A stretch of DNA of 64,000 bases from Lachnospiraceae bacterium (GTDB lineage: Bacteria; Bacillota; Clostridia; Lachnospirales; Lachnospiraceae), in contig JAJQHQ010000095.1 of assembly GCA_021199655.1 (NCBI GenBank), positions 62,001 to 126,000 of the forward strand, written 5' to 3'. The translations under genes were made by a program, and so were the position numbers. This document shows positions 1 through 9,171 of this stretch, piece by piece. The notes below the pieces were generated by a model, which did no database searches, was not told the origin of the DNA, and was given only the letters and a program-made list of their open reading frames with translations. Position 1 is the stretch's first letter. Every line of letters begins with the position of its first letter.

Positions 1-1
1 T

Positions 2-283
2 GTTGAGGCGGATCTGCAGTCCCTGAAAGACCTGATCGCGCAGACAAATCCGGAGGATATGACGGATTCTCAGATCGCGGATCTGAAGGCCGGCAAAGAA
101 AAGCTGATGGAGAGCGCACAGAAGCTGTTCGCGAAGGTATATGAGCAGGCCGGAGCAGCAGCTGGTGCGGCAGGCGCAGGTCCTGACATGAGCGGCGCGG
201 CCGGTGCGGGTGCAGGCAGCACTTCTTCTGATAACGGTCCGGTTGACGATGATGTCGTAGACGGAGACTATCGTGAGGTATAA
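2..283 (+). CDS. dnaK: Chaperone DnaK (Hsp70), C-terminal end only
   Basis: The window opens inside this gene; only the last 93 codons are present. The visible part is the helical lid end (VEADLQSLKDL onward), then a flexible Gly/Ala-rich linker, then the acidic tail PVDDDVVDGDYREV typical of bacterial DnaK. DnaK is the cytosolic ATP-driven folding chaperone. The dnaJ gene follows 171 bp downstream on the same strand, the usual partner order. Identification rests on the tail sequence plus this neighbour. The reading frame is open from base 2; the true start lies upstream of the window. Confidence 0.93.
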   Translation, partial: VEADLQSLKDLIAQTNPEDMTDSQIADLKAGKEKLMESAQKLFAKVYEQAGAAAGAAGAGPDMSGAAGAGAGSTSSDNGPVDDDVVDGDYREV

Positions 284-454
284 AGCTGCTTTTGAATGAC
301 GTGCGGTTCATGGCTGATGGATTACTGACGCGCATGGGAACATTTGAAATATGCAGGAATCAGTGTAAATAATACAGGCAGGTCTTGTTTTGACCAATAA
401 TACCCTTGGAAGCGGGAAATCCTTTCAGGGGTATTGCCGTGTGAGGAGTTTATT

Positions 455-1642
455 ATGGCAGAAAGTAAAAGAGATTATTACGAAGTCCTTGGCGTGGACA
501 AAAATGCGGATGAAGCTACGTTAAAGAAAGCATATCGTGTGCTGGCAAAAAAATATCATCCGGATATGAACCCTGGAGACGCCGAGGCTGAAAAAAAGTT
601 CAAGGAAGCCTCCGAGGCCTATGCCATCTTAAGCGATCCGGAAAAAAGACGTCAGTATGACCAGTTTGGTCATGCCGCGTTTGATGGCAGTGCCGGTGGC
701 GGAGGCTTTGATTTTAATAATTTTGATTTTGGCGATATGGGTGACATCTTCGGCGACATTTTCGGAGATTTCTTTGGCGGCGGCAGCCGCAGACGCGGCG
801 GCTCCGCGGGACCGATGCAGGGAGCAAATGTCCGCTCCAGTGTGAGAATCACCTTTGAGGAAGCGGTATTCGGCTGCGAGAAGGAGATTGAACTGAATCT
901 GAAGGATGAATGTACGACCTGCCATGGTACAGGGGCAAAGCCGGGAACATCACCGGAGACCTGCCCGAAGTGCAACGGCAGAGGTCAGGTGGTATTTTCC
1001 CAGCAGTCGCTGTTCGGTACGGTACAGAATGTGCAGACTTGTCCGGAATGCCGCGGCACCGGTAAGATCATCAAGGAAAAATGTCCGAACTGCTACGGCA
1101 GCGGCTATACATCCAGTAAAAAGAAGATCAAGGTCACGATACCGGCAGGTATTGACAATGGCCAGAGCATCCGGATCCGTGAGAAGGGCGAGCCGGGAAG
1201 CAACGGCGGACCGCGCGGAGACCTGCTTGTCGAGGTGATCGTGGGCAGACATGCGACATTTACCCGACAGGATATGAATATTTATTCGGAAGTACCGATC
1301 ACGTTTGCCCAGGCAGCTCTGGGCGGCGATATCCGTATCAGCACAGTGGACGGCGATATTGTCTATACGGTAAAGCCGGGTACACAGACCGGTACAAAGG
1401 TGCGTTTCAAAGGGAAAGGAGTTCCGTCCCTGCGCAACAAAAATATGCGCGGCGACCATTATGTCATATTGAACATCGAGGTGCCGACAAAACTCAATGA
1501 GGCGGCGAAAAAGGCACTGCGGGAATTTGACGAGGCAACAGGCGGAAGCCTGACAAAGCCGGGTGAGCCCCCCAAAGGAACGCAGGAGAAGAAAGGTAAA
1601 AAGGGATTCGGCGAAAAGCTGAAGGAGATGTTTGAAGAGTAG
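455..1642 (+). CDS. dnaJ: Co-chaperone DnaJ (Hsp40), type I
   Basis: DnaJ stimulates the DnaK ATPase and delivers unfolded clients. The 395-residue protein has the full type I layout: J domain (about 1-70) with the HPD motif in KYHPDMNPG, a Gly/Phe-rich linker (about 72-115), four CxxCxGxG zinc repeats ([32 protein letters not shown]) and the C-terminal substrate domain. The ATG at 455 was chosen over the in-frame ATG at 434 because GAGGAG sits at a good distance upstream of 455 and family members start [14 protein letters not shown]. It lies between dnaK and prmA, the standard Firmicutes heat-shock order. Confidence 0.96.
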   Translation: MAESKRDYYEVLGVDKNADEATLKKAYRVLAKKYHPDMNPGDAEAEKKFKEASEAYAILSDPEKRRQYDQFGHAAFDGSAGGGGFDFNNFDFGDMGDIFGDIFGDFFGGGSRRRGGSAGPMQGANVRSSVRITFEEAVFGCEKEIELNLKDECTTCHGTGAKPGTSPETCPKCNGRGQVVFSQQSLFGTVQNVQTCPECRGTGKIIKEKCPNCYGSGYTSSKKKIKVTIPAGIDNGQSIRIREKGEPGSNGGPRGDLLVEVIVGRHATFTRQDMNIYSEVPITFAQAALGGDIRISTVDGDIVYTVKPGTQTGTKVRFKGKGVPSLRNKNMRGDHYVILNIEVPTKLNEAAKKALREFDEATGGSLTKPGEPPKGTQEKKGKKGFGEKLKEMFEE

Positions 1643-1683
1643 TTACCAGAAGACACTGAACTGTTACGGGGAGTAGTCCTTTT

Positions 1684-2637
1684 ATGAAATGGAATAAGTT
1701 TACCATTAAAACAAAAACAGATGCGGAAGATATCATCATCGCTACTTTGGCTGAGATTGGGATTGAAGGTGCTGAGATTGAGGATAAGGTACCTCTCTCC
1801 GAATCGGATAAAAAACAGATGTTTGTGGATATCCTGCCGGATGGGCCGGCAGACGACGGTATTGCTTACTTAAGCTTTTATCTGGAAGAGGACGCAGATA
1901 TTGATACAACACTTGACAATGTGCGGCGCGAGCTGGATGATCTGCGAAATTTCATGGATATTGGTGAAGGGACGATGGAGGCCTCCCAGACAGAGGATAA
2001 AGACTGGATCAACAACTGGAAAGAATACTTCCATCAGTTTTATGTGGACGACATTCTGATCATTCCTTCCTGGGAGGAAGTGAAGGCGGAGGATCAGGAT
2101 AAGATGATCATCCATATTGATCCGGGTACCGCGTTTGGCACTGGTATGCATGAGACCACACAGCTCTGCCTGCGGCAACTGAAAAAATATGTGACGGATC
2201 AGACGGAGATACTGGACGTCGGCACCGGAAGCGGCATTCTCTCTATTGCAGCCCTGAAGCTGGGCGCGAAGCATGCGGTTGGCACTGATCTGGATCCATG
2301 CGCGATCACAGCCGTGCAGGAGAATCTGGCCGCGAACGATATCCCTGCCGATGCGATGCAGATCCTCCAGGGGAATATTATTGATGACAAGGACATTCAG
2401 GATACTGTCGGGTACGAAAAATACGATATCGTAGCAGCGAACATTCTGGCGGAAGTGCTTGTGCCTCTGACACCGGTCATTGTGAATCAGATGAAGCATG
2501 GCGGTATCTATATTACTTCCGGTATTATTGATGAAAAAGAAGCCGTTGTCACAGATGCGGTAAAAGCAGCCGGTCTGGAAGTCCTCGAAGTGACACATCA
2601 GAAGGACTGGGTTTCGGTGACTGCACGGAGACCGTAG
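1684..2637 (+). CDS. prmA: Ribosomal protein L11 methyltransferase
   Basis: PrmA uses S-adenosylmethionine to trimethylate lysines and the N-terminus of ribosomal protein L11. The 317-residue length fits the family. The C-terminal Rossmann domain carries the SAM motif DVGTGSGILSIAALKLGA (about 179-196), preceded by the family signature IDPGTAFGTGMHETTQ (about 146-161). It lies 41 bp after dnaJ and 45 bp before rsmE, so the dnaJ-prmA-rsmE run is probably co-transcribed, as in many Firmicutes. Confidence 0.95.
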   Translation: MKWNKFTIKTKTDAEDIIIATLAEIGIEGAEIEDKVPLSESDKKQMFVDILPDGPADDGIAYLSFYLEEDADIDTTLDNVRRELDDLRNFMDIGEGTMEASQTEDKDWINNWKEYFHQFYVDDILIIPSWEEVKAEDQDKMIIHIDPGTAFGTGMHETTQLCLRQLKKYVTDQTEILDVGTGSGILSIAALKLGAKHAVGTDLDPCAITAVQENLAANDIPADAMQILQGNIIDDKDIQDTVGYEKYDIVAANILAEVLVPLTPVIVNQMKHGGIYITSGIIDEKEAVVTDAVKAAGLEVLEVTHQKDWVSVTARRP

Positions 2638-2682
2638 ATTTTATTCCTTTCACAGAGCTTTTCACCATGAGGAAACCGTATT

Positions 2683-3432
2683 ATGCATCATTTTTTCGTT
2701 GAGAAACCGCAGATCGGAGAAAAAGAAATCCGTATCATTGGCAGTGATGTAAACCATATACGCAATGTTCTTCGTATCAGTCCGGGAGAACAGGTCAGCG
2801 TCAGCGACGGCGATGCGACAACATATCGATGCGAAGTAACACAGATGGATGAAGAATGTGTCACTGCTAAGATTCTCTGGTCGCAGGAAGCGGATACGGA
2901 ACTTCCCTGCCGGATCGTGCTTTTTCAGGGTCTGCCGAAAGCGGATAAGATGGAACTGATCATCCAGAAGACCATTGAGCTTGGCGTCAGCGAGATTGTT
3001 CCGATGGCGACACGCCGCGCCGTGGTAAAGCTGGACGCGAAGAAAGCCGAAGCGAAGAATAAGCGCTGGAATGCCATTGCTGAGAGCGCCGCGAAGCAGG
3101 CAAAGCGTGCCGTGATTCCTGCGGTAAAGCCGGTGATGGATTTTGAGGAGGCTGTGCGTTATGCGTCAGCGATGAATCGAAAATTCATTCCCTATGAGCT
3201 GGCTCGCGGAATGGATGCGACCCGTGAGGCATTTCAGACGATTCATTCAGGAGATTCTGTCGCAATATTCATCGGACCGGAAGGAGGCTTTGATGAGCAG
3301 GAAATTGAGATGGCAAAAAGAGCCGGAATACTGCCGATCACGCTGGGGAGGCGTATTCTTCGGACTGAGACGGCGGGGATGGCTGTGATGGCGATACTGA
3401 TGTTTCAGCTGGAAAAAAGTGCCGTCTTATAA
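2683..3432 (+). CDS. rsmE: 16S rRNA (uracil-1498-N3)-methyltransferase
   Basis: RsmE methylates N3 of U1498 in 16S rRNA in the assembled small subunit. The 249 residues begin with the PUA-like domain (MHHFFVEKPQ, then HIRNVLRI) and continue into a SPOUT methyltransferase domain with the GPEGGF motif (about 202-207) and the closing knot segment LGRRILRTETAG. It follows prmA directly. The start is supported by the usual MxxFFV opening. No oddities seen. Confidence 0.95.
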   Translation: MHHFFVEKPQIGEKEIRIIGSDVNHIRNVLRISPGEQVSVSDGDATTYRCEVTQMDEECVTAKILWSQEADTELPCRIVLFQGLPKADKMELIIQKTIELGVSEIVPMATRRAVVKLDAKKAEAKNKRWNAIAESAAKQAKRAVIPAVKPVMDFEEAVRYASAMNRKFIPYELARGMDATREAFQTIHSGDSVAIFIGPEGGFDEQEIEMAKRAGILPITLGRRILRTETAGMAVMAILMFQLEKSAVL

Positions 3433-3495
3433 ATATAAATGATATCTTGCAGAAAAGGCTTGACGCCTGATTTTGACGAAAGTGAGGATTTTCAG

Positions 3496-3807
3496 ATGGT
3501 ATATCATATCGTAATGTGGAACTTCAAAAAGGACATTCCAAAGGAGAAGAAGCCGGAACTCAAGGCAGTTATGGCAGAGCAGCTGAAAACACTGGTCGGC
3601 AAGGTGCCGGGACTTCTGACCGTAGAGTTTGTGACGGAGCCGATTCCGTCCAGCACGCATGAGATTGCGCTTGTGACGACGCTGGAAAAGGCAGAGGATG
3701 TCGCAGTATACGGCAGCCATCCGGCGCATGTGGCAGTGGCGGACACGTATGTGCGTCCCTATGTGTGCGACCGGTCCTGTCTGGACTATGTGGCCAAGGA
3801 TATCTGA
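3496..3807 (+). CDS. Dabb-family (dimeric alpha/beta barrel) stress protein
   Basis: A 103-residue protein with the stress-responsive Dabb pattern: VYHIVMWNFK at the start, a central VPGLLTVEF strand, and a closing segment with YGSHPAHVAVADTYV. Family members form dimeric ferredoxin-like barrels in the cytoplasm; many have no known substrate, so none is assigned here. The ATG at 3496 was preferred to one 57 bp upstream because the family motif begins there and GAGG lies just ahead of it. A strong terminator follows at 3842. Confidence 0.85.
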   Translation: MVYHIVMWNFKKDIPKEKKPELKAVMAEQLKTLVGKVPGLLTVEFVTEPIPSSTHEIALVTTLEKAEDVAVYGSHPAHVAVADTYVRPYVCDRSCLDYVAKDI

Positions 3808-3841
3808 TCCTGCACGCAGCCTTGCGCATAAGCAGACATAG

Positions 3842-3880
3842 AGCCGATGAATCTGCAACAAAGGTTCATCGGCTTTTATT
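3842..3880 (+). terminator. Intrinsic terminator after the Dabb gene
   Basis: Perfect 10-bp stem (AGCCGATGAA with TTCATCGGCT) and a 12-nt loop, followed by TTTTATT. It closes the dnaJ-prmA-rsmE-Dabb run before the cysteine desulfurase gene. Confidence 0.9.
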
Positions 3881-3993
3881 GCATGAATGTGAAAAACGTG
3901 ATAGAATCTGAAAAATGTATGTTCAGAAGAACTGCAGATTTGCGTATCTGCCAAAATGGCAGGAATTGTATATGAAATGACGTGGAGGAAGAT

Positions 3994-5151
3994 ATGGAGG
4001 CATATCTGGATAATTCTGCCACTACCCGTGTGACGGATTCCGTGCGGGATGTGGTGGTGCGGACAATGACGGAAGATTATGGGAATCCTTCCTCACAGCA
4101 CCGCAAAGGCGTGGAAGCGGAGCGCTATCTGAAGGATGCGCGTGAAAAGCTGGCCGGGACGATGAAGGTAAATGAAAAAGAGATTTATTTTACATCAGGC
4201 GGAACGGAATCAGATAACTGGGCCATTCTTGGGGCTGCCGCAGCAAATAAAAGAGCAGGAATGCATGTGATCACGACAGCGATAGAACACGCGGCCGTCC
4301 TGATGCCGATGCGTTATCTGGAGGAACAGGGATTTCGTGTGACTTACCTGCCGGTAGATGAACGCGGGTATATCAGTCTGGAAGACCTGGAGGCTGCAGT
4401 CTGTGACGACACGATCCTGGTCTCTATGATGTATGTGAATAACGAAATTGGTACGATGGAACCGATCGCGGAGGCCGGAACACTGATCAAAAAGAAAAAT
4501 CCTTCTGCGCTGTTTCATGTGGACGCGGTGCAGGCATACGGAAAATACTCGATATACCCGAAACGGATGGGAATCGATATGCTTTCGGTGAGCGGACACA
4601 AGATTCACGGCCCGAAGGGCAGCGGTTTTCTGTATGTAAAAGAAAAAACGAAGCTGCAGCCGCTGATATTGGGCGGAGGCCAGCAGAAAGGCATGCGCTC
4701 GGGCACGGACAATGTGCCGGGGGCAGCGGGGCTGGCGCAGGCGGCCGTCGATGCATATGCTTCTCTGAACGGGGATCATGCGCATATGCTCGCACTGAAA
4801 GAACGGCTGATGGCCGGACTTTCTGAATTGCCGGATGTGGTTGTCCATTCTGAGGCGGGAGATAAGAGCGCGGCGCATATTGTGAGCGCGGCGTTTGTGG
4901 GAGTGCGCAGCGAGGTGCTGCTGCATGCGCTGGAAGACAGGGGAATTTATGTTTCAGCGGGTTCCGCCTGTTCTTCCAATAAAAAACTGCCGGTCAGTCC
5001 GGTCTTAAAAGAGCTGCATCTGCGCCCGGAGCTTCTGGAATCAACGCTCCGCTTCAGCTTCAGCCGTTTTACGACAGAGGAAGAGATTGATTACTGCCTG
5101 GATGCGCTGCAGGAGCTGCTGCCGGTGCTGCGTAAGTTTACCAGAAAATAA
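3994..5151 (+). CDS. Cysteine desulfurase (NifS/IscS type)
   Basis: A PLP enzyme that removes sulfur from cysteine to give alanine and a protein persulfide. The 385 residues show the class V aminotransferase fold: AYLDNSATTR at the start, the PLP-lysine motif SGHKIHGPKGSGF, and the catalytic-cysteine loop SAGSACSS near residue 322. The ATG at 3994 was chosen because GGAGGA lies just before it; an in-frame GTG at 3982 contains that ribosome site. The thiI gene starts 13 bp downstream. The pair is a common arrangement in which the desulfurase supplies sulfur to ThiI for 4-thiouridine in tRNA, so a tRNA-thiolation role is likelier than general Fe-S assembly. Confidence 0.92.
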   Translation: MEAYLDNSATTRVTDSVRDVVVRTMTEDYGNPSSQHRKGVEAERYLKDAREKLAGTMKVNEKEIYFTSGGTESDNWAILGAAAANKRAGMHVITTAIEHAAVLMPMRYLEEQGFRVTYLPVDERGYISLEDLEAAVCDDTILVSMMYVNNEIGTMEPIAEAGTLIKKKNPSALFHVDAVQAYGKYSIYPKRMGIDMLSVSGHKIHGPKGSGFLYVKEKTKLQPLILGGGQQKGMRSGTDNVPGAAGLAQAAVDAYASLNGDHAHMLALKERLMAGLSELPDVVVHSEAGDKSAAHIVSAAFVGVRSEVLLHALEDRGIYVSAGSACSSNKKLPVSPVLKELHLRPELLESTLRFSFSRFTTEEEIDYCLDALQELLPVLRKFTRK

Positions 5152-5164
5152 GGAGAAAAAGAAG

Positions 5165-6343
5165 ATGTTCCGAACTTTTTTGATTAAATACGGCGAGATT
5201 GCGATCAAAGGTAAGAACCGTCATCTGTTTGAGGAAGCGCTGGTGCGTCAGATCCGCCATGCGCTCTCAAAGGTGGACGGCGAGTTTACAGTGACGCGTG
5301 AACAGGGGCGGATCTACATTGACTGCGAGAGCGAGTACGATTACGAGGAGACCGTTGAAGCACTGCAGCGCGTGTTCGGCATTGTAGGAATCTGCCCGGT
5401 AATGAAGGTTGAGGACAGAGGCCTGGATGAACTTGGCAGCGATGTGATTCGTTTTCTGGAACAGGTCTATGAGGACCACAGCCAGACCTTTAAGGTGCTG
5501 ACCAGGCGCGCAAAAAAAACGTACCCAATTGAGTCCATGGAAGTCAACAGCGAGCTCGGCGGGCGTATCCTGGACGCGTTTCCGGATATGCGGGTGGATG
5601 TGCATGATCCGGAGCTTTTGATTCACGTTGAGATTCGGGATATGATCTACATTTATTCGAAGATCATCCCGGGACCGGGAGGTATGCCGGTCGGGACCAG
5701 CGGACGCGCAATGCTGCTGCTGTCCGGCGGGATTGACAGCCCGGTAGCCGGATATATGATCGGCAAGCGCGGAGTTGTGATCGATGCCGTGTATTTTCAC
5801 GCGCCGCCCTATACCAGCGATCGTGCAAAGCAGAAAGTGGTCGATCTGGCGAAGCTGGTCGCCCGCTACACCGGTCCAATCCGTCTGCATGTCGTGAATT
5901 TTACGGACATTCAGCTGTATATCTATGAAAAATGTCCGCACGATGAGCTGACGATCATCATGCGGCGTTATATGATGATGATCGCGGAGCGGTTTGCTGC
6001 TTTGGATGGTTCGATGGCGCTGATCACCGGCGAGAGCATCGGGCAGGTGGCAAGCCAGACCATCCAGAGCCTTGCAGTGACAAATGAGGTATGTAAGCTG
6101 CCGGTCTTTCGTCCGCTGATCGGTTTTGATAAGCAGGAGATTGTTGAAGTGGCGAAAAAGATAGATACTTTTGAGACTTCCATCCTGCCGTACGAGGACT
6201 GCTGTACGATCTTTGTGGCAAAGCATCCGGTGACAAAGCCGAATTTAAAGGTGATCCAGCGCTCGGAATGTAAGCTTCAGGAGAAGATTGACGAGATGGT
6301 CGAGACTGCGGTTGAGAGCGCAGAGACGATCTGCGTAGAATGA
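5165..6343 (+). CDS. thiI: tRNA 4-thiouridine synthetase ThiI
   Basis: ThiI adenylates U8 of tRNA and transfers sulfur to it; in some organisms it also serves thiazole synthesis. The 392 residues contain the ferredoxin-like and THUMP regions (about 1-165) and the PP-loop pyrophosphatase motif LLLSGGIDSPVAG (about 181-193). The protein ends soon after the PP-loop domain, so the C-terminal rhodanese extension of the E. coli form is absent, as usual in Firmicutes; the upstream desulfurase then has to feed it. The ATG at 5165 has AAGGAG ahead of it. A longer upstream reading frame overlaps the desulfurase and is not credible. Confidence 0.95.
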   Translation: MFRTFLIKYGEIAIKGKNRHLFEEALVRQIRHALSKVDGEFTVTREQGRIYIDCESEYDYEETVEALQRVFGIVGICPVMKVEDRGLDELGSDVIRFLEQVYEDHSQTFKVLTRRAKKTYPIESMEVNSELGGRILDAFPDMRVDVHDPELLIHVEIRDMIYIYSKIIPGPGGMPVGTSGRAMLLLSGGIDSPVAGYMIGKRGVVIDAVYFHAPPYTSDRAKQKVVDLAKLVARYTGPIRLHVVNFTDIQLYIYEKCPHDELTIIMRRYMMMIAERFAALDGSMALITGESIGQVASQTIQSLAVTNEVCKLPVFRPLIGFDKQEIVEVAKKIDTFETSILPYEDCCTIFVAKHPVTKPNLKVIQRSECKLQEKIDEMVETAVESAETICVE

Positions 6344-6377
6344 ACTGTTTCAGAAAAGTCCGGAAAGAAATGAAAAA

Positions 6378-6399
6378 CCGCCGCAGATAATTGCGGCGG
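6378..6399 (-). terminator. Terminator between convergent thiI and HPr-like genes
   Basis: 8-bp perfect stem (CCGCCGCA with TGCGGCGG) and a 6-nt loop. On the - strand the stem is followed by TTTTTCATTT, a good terminator for the HPr-like gene. It could also stop thiI transcripts, but lacks a T run on that side. Confidence 0.8.
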
Positions 6400-6407
6400 G
6401 AATCGTA

Positions 6408-6641
6408 TTACTGAATAATGTAAGCGTCAAGTACGGTCAGGATCTCGTCGATGTTGTCTTCGGCATGGATATTCAGGTCGATCGGCTTGGAAAGATCCAG
6501 ACTGAAGATGCCCATGATGGATTTGGCATCGATCACATAGCGGCCGGATACGAGATCAAAATCATTGTCGAATTTTGTGATGTCATTTACAAATGACTTT
6601 ACTTTATCAATTGAGTTTAAGGAAATCTGAACAGTTTTCAT
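6408..6641 (-). CDS. HPr-family (PTS phosphocarrier-like) protein
   Basis: A 77-residue protein whose middle and end match the HPr fold (YVIDAKSIMGIFSLDLS and a closing helix). The usual active-site segment with His15 (G-x-H-A-R-P) is missing: the N-terminal part reads MKTVQISLNSIDKVKSF. A serine is present in the position of the regulatory-site helix (AKSIMG). It is therefore probably not a phosphotransfer carrier in the PTS sense; a regulatory HPr/Crh-like role is an inference. It is a single-gene unit on the - strand with GGAG ahead of the ATG. Confidence 0.8.
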   Translation of the reverse strand: MKTVQISLNSIDKVKSFVNDITKFDNDFDLVSGRYVIDAKSIMGIFSLDLSKPIDLNIHAEDNIDEILTVLDAYIIQ

Positions 6642-6681
6642 AACAATGCTCCTCCATGTATCTTTGTATTGTAAAATTGTG

Positions 6682-6712
6682 CTCGTAACTATGAAGGTAC
6701 TGACAGTTACGT
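6682..6712. repeat. Palindromic intergenic repeat copy
   Basis: Copy of the dispersed host repeat: CGTAACTATGAAGGTACTG followed by ACAGTTACG. The ends can pair as a short hairpin. It sits in the divergent gap between the HPr-like gene and mtaB. Confidence 0.75.
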
Positions 6713-6789
6713 AGAATTATGCTTCACTCATTATCTTACTGTCTGGAAACAGAAATGTCAAGAATAAATAGGGAAAAGAGGAGAACTTC

Positions 6790-8193
6790 ATGGCAAAAAA
6801 AGCAGCACTGCATAATCTTGGCTGCAAGGTGAATGCGTATGAGACGGAAGCGATGCGGCAGCTTCTGGAGGAAGCGGGATATGAGATCGTACCGTTTGCT
6901 CCCGGAGCGGATGTTTACGTGATCAATACCTGCTCAGTAACCAACATTGCGGATCGAAAGTCCCGTCAGATGCTGCATAAAGCGAAAAAGATGAATCCGA
7001 ACGCGATCGTGGTCGCGGCAGGCTGCTATGTGCAGACAGCAGAGCATTCGCCTGAGGATGATGATACGGTAGATCTGGTACTTGGAAACAACCGGAAAAA
7101 AGATCTGGTGGAAGCCTTAAGGCTCCTTGAAGAGAGGCGGTCCGCTGACAGCAGTTCAGAATCCGTTGATCGTGTTCAACCTGATGAATATTCAGCGGAT
7201 GTCCTGTCGGATACGCCTTCCGGAAAAGAGGAGACGAAAGAATGCCGTTTTGTCATTGATATCAACCATACTCATGAATATGAGAAGCTTTCTGTCACCC
7301 GTACGGAGGAGCATACGCGTGCGTACATTAAGGTTCAGGATGGCTGCAACCAGTTCTGCACCTATTGCATCATCCCTTATGCAAGGGGACGCGTCCGGAG
7401 CCGGGAGGCGGCGGATGTGCTTCAGGAAGTGAAGACTCTGGCGGAGGGAGGATGCAGGGAGGTTGTGCTGACCGGCATCCATCTGTCATCATATGGCTCT
7501 GATCTGGGAACTTCTCTTCTGGATCTGATCCGGGCGGTTCATGAGGTAGAGGGAATCCGCCGGATCCGGCTGGGATCTCTGGAGCCGGGGTTTATTACAA
7601 AAGAAACAGCAGCGGCGCTTCATGATCTTCCTAAAGTATGTCCGCATTTTCATCTTTCTCTGCAGAGCGGCTGCACTTCGGTGCTGAAACGCATGAACCG
7701 CCGATATACAGCGGAGGAATTCGAGGAGAAATGCGCTCTTTTGCGCTCCGTTTATGACCGACCGGCAATTACCACGGATGTTATAGTCGGGTTTCCGCAG
7801 GAGACGCTGGAGGAGTTTCAGGAAACAGCAGCTTTTCTAAAAAAACTGCACCTGTATGAGACACATATTTTCAAATATTCCAGAAGGCAGGGGACACGGG
7901 CCGCGAAGATGCCGGGACAGATTCCGGAGGCTGAGAAAGCCATCCGCAGCAATGTTCTCATAGAACTTGGCGAGCAGAACCGTGATCTGTTTGAACAGGA
8001 GTATGTGGGGCGTATGGCTGAAATCCTTTTTGAAGAACCGGTTGAAATAAATGGTACAGATTATTTTGCAGGATATACAAAAGAGTATATACGTGTCGCC
8101 ATTCCGGCAGTGAAGGATTTTACAAATCAGATTCTGACAGGCAGAATCGGACAGCCTGTTTCTTCTCATCTGTTTTTACTGGAAAAGGATTGA
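6790..8193 (+). CDS. mtaB: tRNA t6A37 methylthiotransferase MtaB
   Basis: A radical-SAM enzyme that adds a methylthio group to t6A at tRNA position 37. The 467 residues show the UPF0004 N-domain with its three cluster cysteines (LGCKVN, NTCSVT, AGCYVQ), the radical-SAM motif CNQFCTYC near residue 186, and a C-terminal TRAM-like region. LGCKVNxYE and ARGRVRSR fit MtaB rather than MiaB or RimO. A hydrophilic Ser/Glu/Asp-rich stretch of about 40 residues (about 115-155) separates the two catalytic domains and looks like a lineage-specific insertion. GAGGAG precedes the ATG. Confidence 0.93.
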   Translation: MAKKAALHNLGCKVNAYETEAMRQLLEEAGYEIVPFAPGADVYVINTCSVTNIADRKSRQMLHKAKKMNPNAIVVAAGCYVQTAEHSPEDDDTVDLVLGNNRKKDLVEALRLLEERRSADSSSESVDRVQPDEYSADVLSDTPSGKEETKECRFVIDINHTHEYEKLSVTRTEEHTRAYIKVQDGCNQFCTYCIIPYARGRVRSREAADVLQEVKTLAEGGCREVVLTGIHLSSYGSDLGTSLLDLIRAVHEVEGIRRIRLGSLEPGFITKETAAALHDLPKVCPHFHLSLQSGCTSVLKRMNRRYTAEEFEEKCALLRSVYDRPAITTDVIVGFPQETLEEFQETAAFLKKLHLYETHIFKYSRRQGTRAAKMPGQIPEAEKAIRSNVLIELGEQNRDLFEQEYVGRMAEILFEEPVEINGTDYFAGYTKEYIRVAIPAVKDFTNQILTGRIGQPVSSHLFLLEKD

Positions 8194-8259
8194 ATTATTT
8201 TGAAAGATATATTAGAATAAGAGACAGCTTAGATCTGTGCAGACAAAGGACGTGAAGAA

Positions 8260-8535
8260 ATGGCGGAGATTAACAGCACACAGTATTTTAATTATATTAC
8301 CGATCCACAGACGAGGGTAAAGACGGTACTGGATGTGGTTTACAATGCGATGGAGGAAAAGGGATACAATCCGGTCAATCAGATTGTCGGCTATATTATG
8401 TCCGGAGATCCGACCTATATTACGAATCATAATAATGCCCGCAGCATGATTATGAAGGTGGAGCGTGATGAACTCGTAGAAGAGCTCTTAAGGGAGTATA
8501 TCAAGAATAAAGCCTGGGAGCGTAAGGACGTATGA
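8260..8535 (+). CDS. ireB: IreB-family regulatory phosphoprotein (UPF0297)
   Basis: A 91-residue protein matching the IreB/YrzL family throughout ([33 protein letters not shown]). In Enterococcus, IreB is a substrate of a Ser/Thr kinase-phosphatase pair and affects cephalosporin tolerance; the role here is inferred from family only. It overlaps ruvX by 4 bp and is followed by a DUF1292 gene, the classic yrzL-yrrK-yrzB trio of Firmicutes. Confidence 0.93.
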   Translation: MAEINSTQYFNYITDPQTRVKTVLDVVYNAMEEKGYNPVNQIVGYIMSGDPTYITNHNNARSMIMKVERDELVEELLREYIKNKAWERKDV

Positions 8536-9029
8536 CCCGCGTTATGGGGCTGGATTATGGATCGAAGACGGTCGGAGTGGCGGTCAGTGACCCGCTTGGT
8601 CTGACTGCGCAGGGAGTCGAGATCATACGTCGGACACAGGAAAATAAGCTGCGCCGGACACTGGCGCGTATCGAGGAGCTTGCGGCGCAGTATGAGGTGA
8701 CGGAGATCGTACTCGGCTATCCCAAAAATATGAACAATACCATTGGAGAACGTGCAGAGAAATCATTGGCATTCCGCGAAATGCTGATGAGGCGGACAGG
8801 TCTGCCGGTCGTGATGTGGGATGAGCGCCTTACGACAGTGGCGGCGAATCGGACACTGATGGAGACCGGTGTACGGCGTGAACATCGAAAAGAGTATGTG
8901 GATATGATCGCGGCGGTCTACATTCTGCAGGGATATCTTGATCGTATAGGAAACACCGGAGAGTCTGCTTTAGATGCAGAGGCTGCATGCACGGAGGCTG
9001 AACGCACAGAAGAAGCGGACCGGCAGTGA
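8532..9029 (+). CDS. ruvX: Holliday-junction resolvase-like YqgF/RuvX
   Basis: An RNase H-fold nuclease family linked to Holliday-junction resolution and 16S rRNA 5' processing. The 165 residues begin [19 protein letters not shown], contain LGYPKNMNN and WDERLTT, and carry the acidic pair (D in GLDYG, D in WDERL) expected for the active site. The C-terminal 25 residues are Ala/Glu/Thr-rich and probably disordered. The start overlaps the ireB stop (ATGA), indicating translational coupling. Confidence 0.93.
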   Translation: MTRVMGLDYGSKTVGVAVSDPLGLTAQGVEIIRRTQENKLRRTLARIEELAAQYEVTEIVLGYPKNMNNTIGERAEKSLAFREMLMRRTGLPVVMWDERLTTVAANRTLMETGVRREHRKEYVDMIAAVYILQGYLDRIGNTGESALDAEAACTEAERTEEADRQ

Positions 9030-9171
9030 CAGACCGGTCATGCTGATGCTGTTTTAACGAAAGACAATATCGAAAGACAAAACAAAAGACAGCAACAAAA
9101 GGCAAAAACAAAAAACAACAACGAAAGACAAAAACGAAAGTCGAAAAAGAAAGGCATGGATGAGGAGCAGT

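Noticed and set aside
399..435. Terminator between dnaK and dnaJ (AATACCC/GGGTATT arms)
   Set aside because: No T run follows, the loop is long and the right arm overlaps the dnaJ leader.
434..454. Longer N-terminus for DnaJ
   Set aside because: The extra seven residues precede the family start and the ribosome site lies inside them.
4210..4926. Long - strand open frames opposite the cysteine desulfurase and several other housekeeping genes
   Set aside because: They lie opposite well-recognised genes, lack ribosome sites and show no protein-like pattern.
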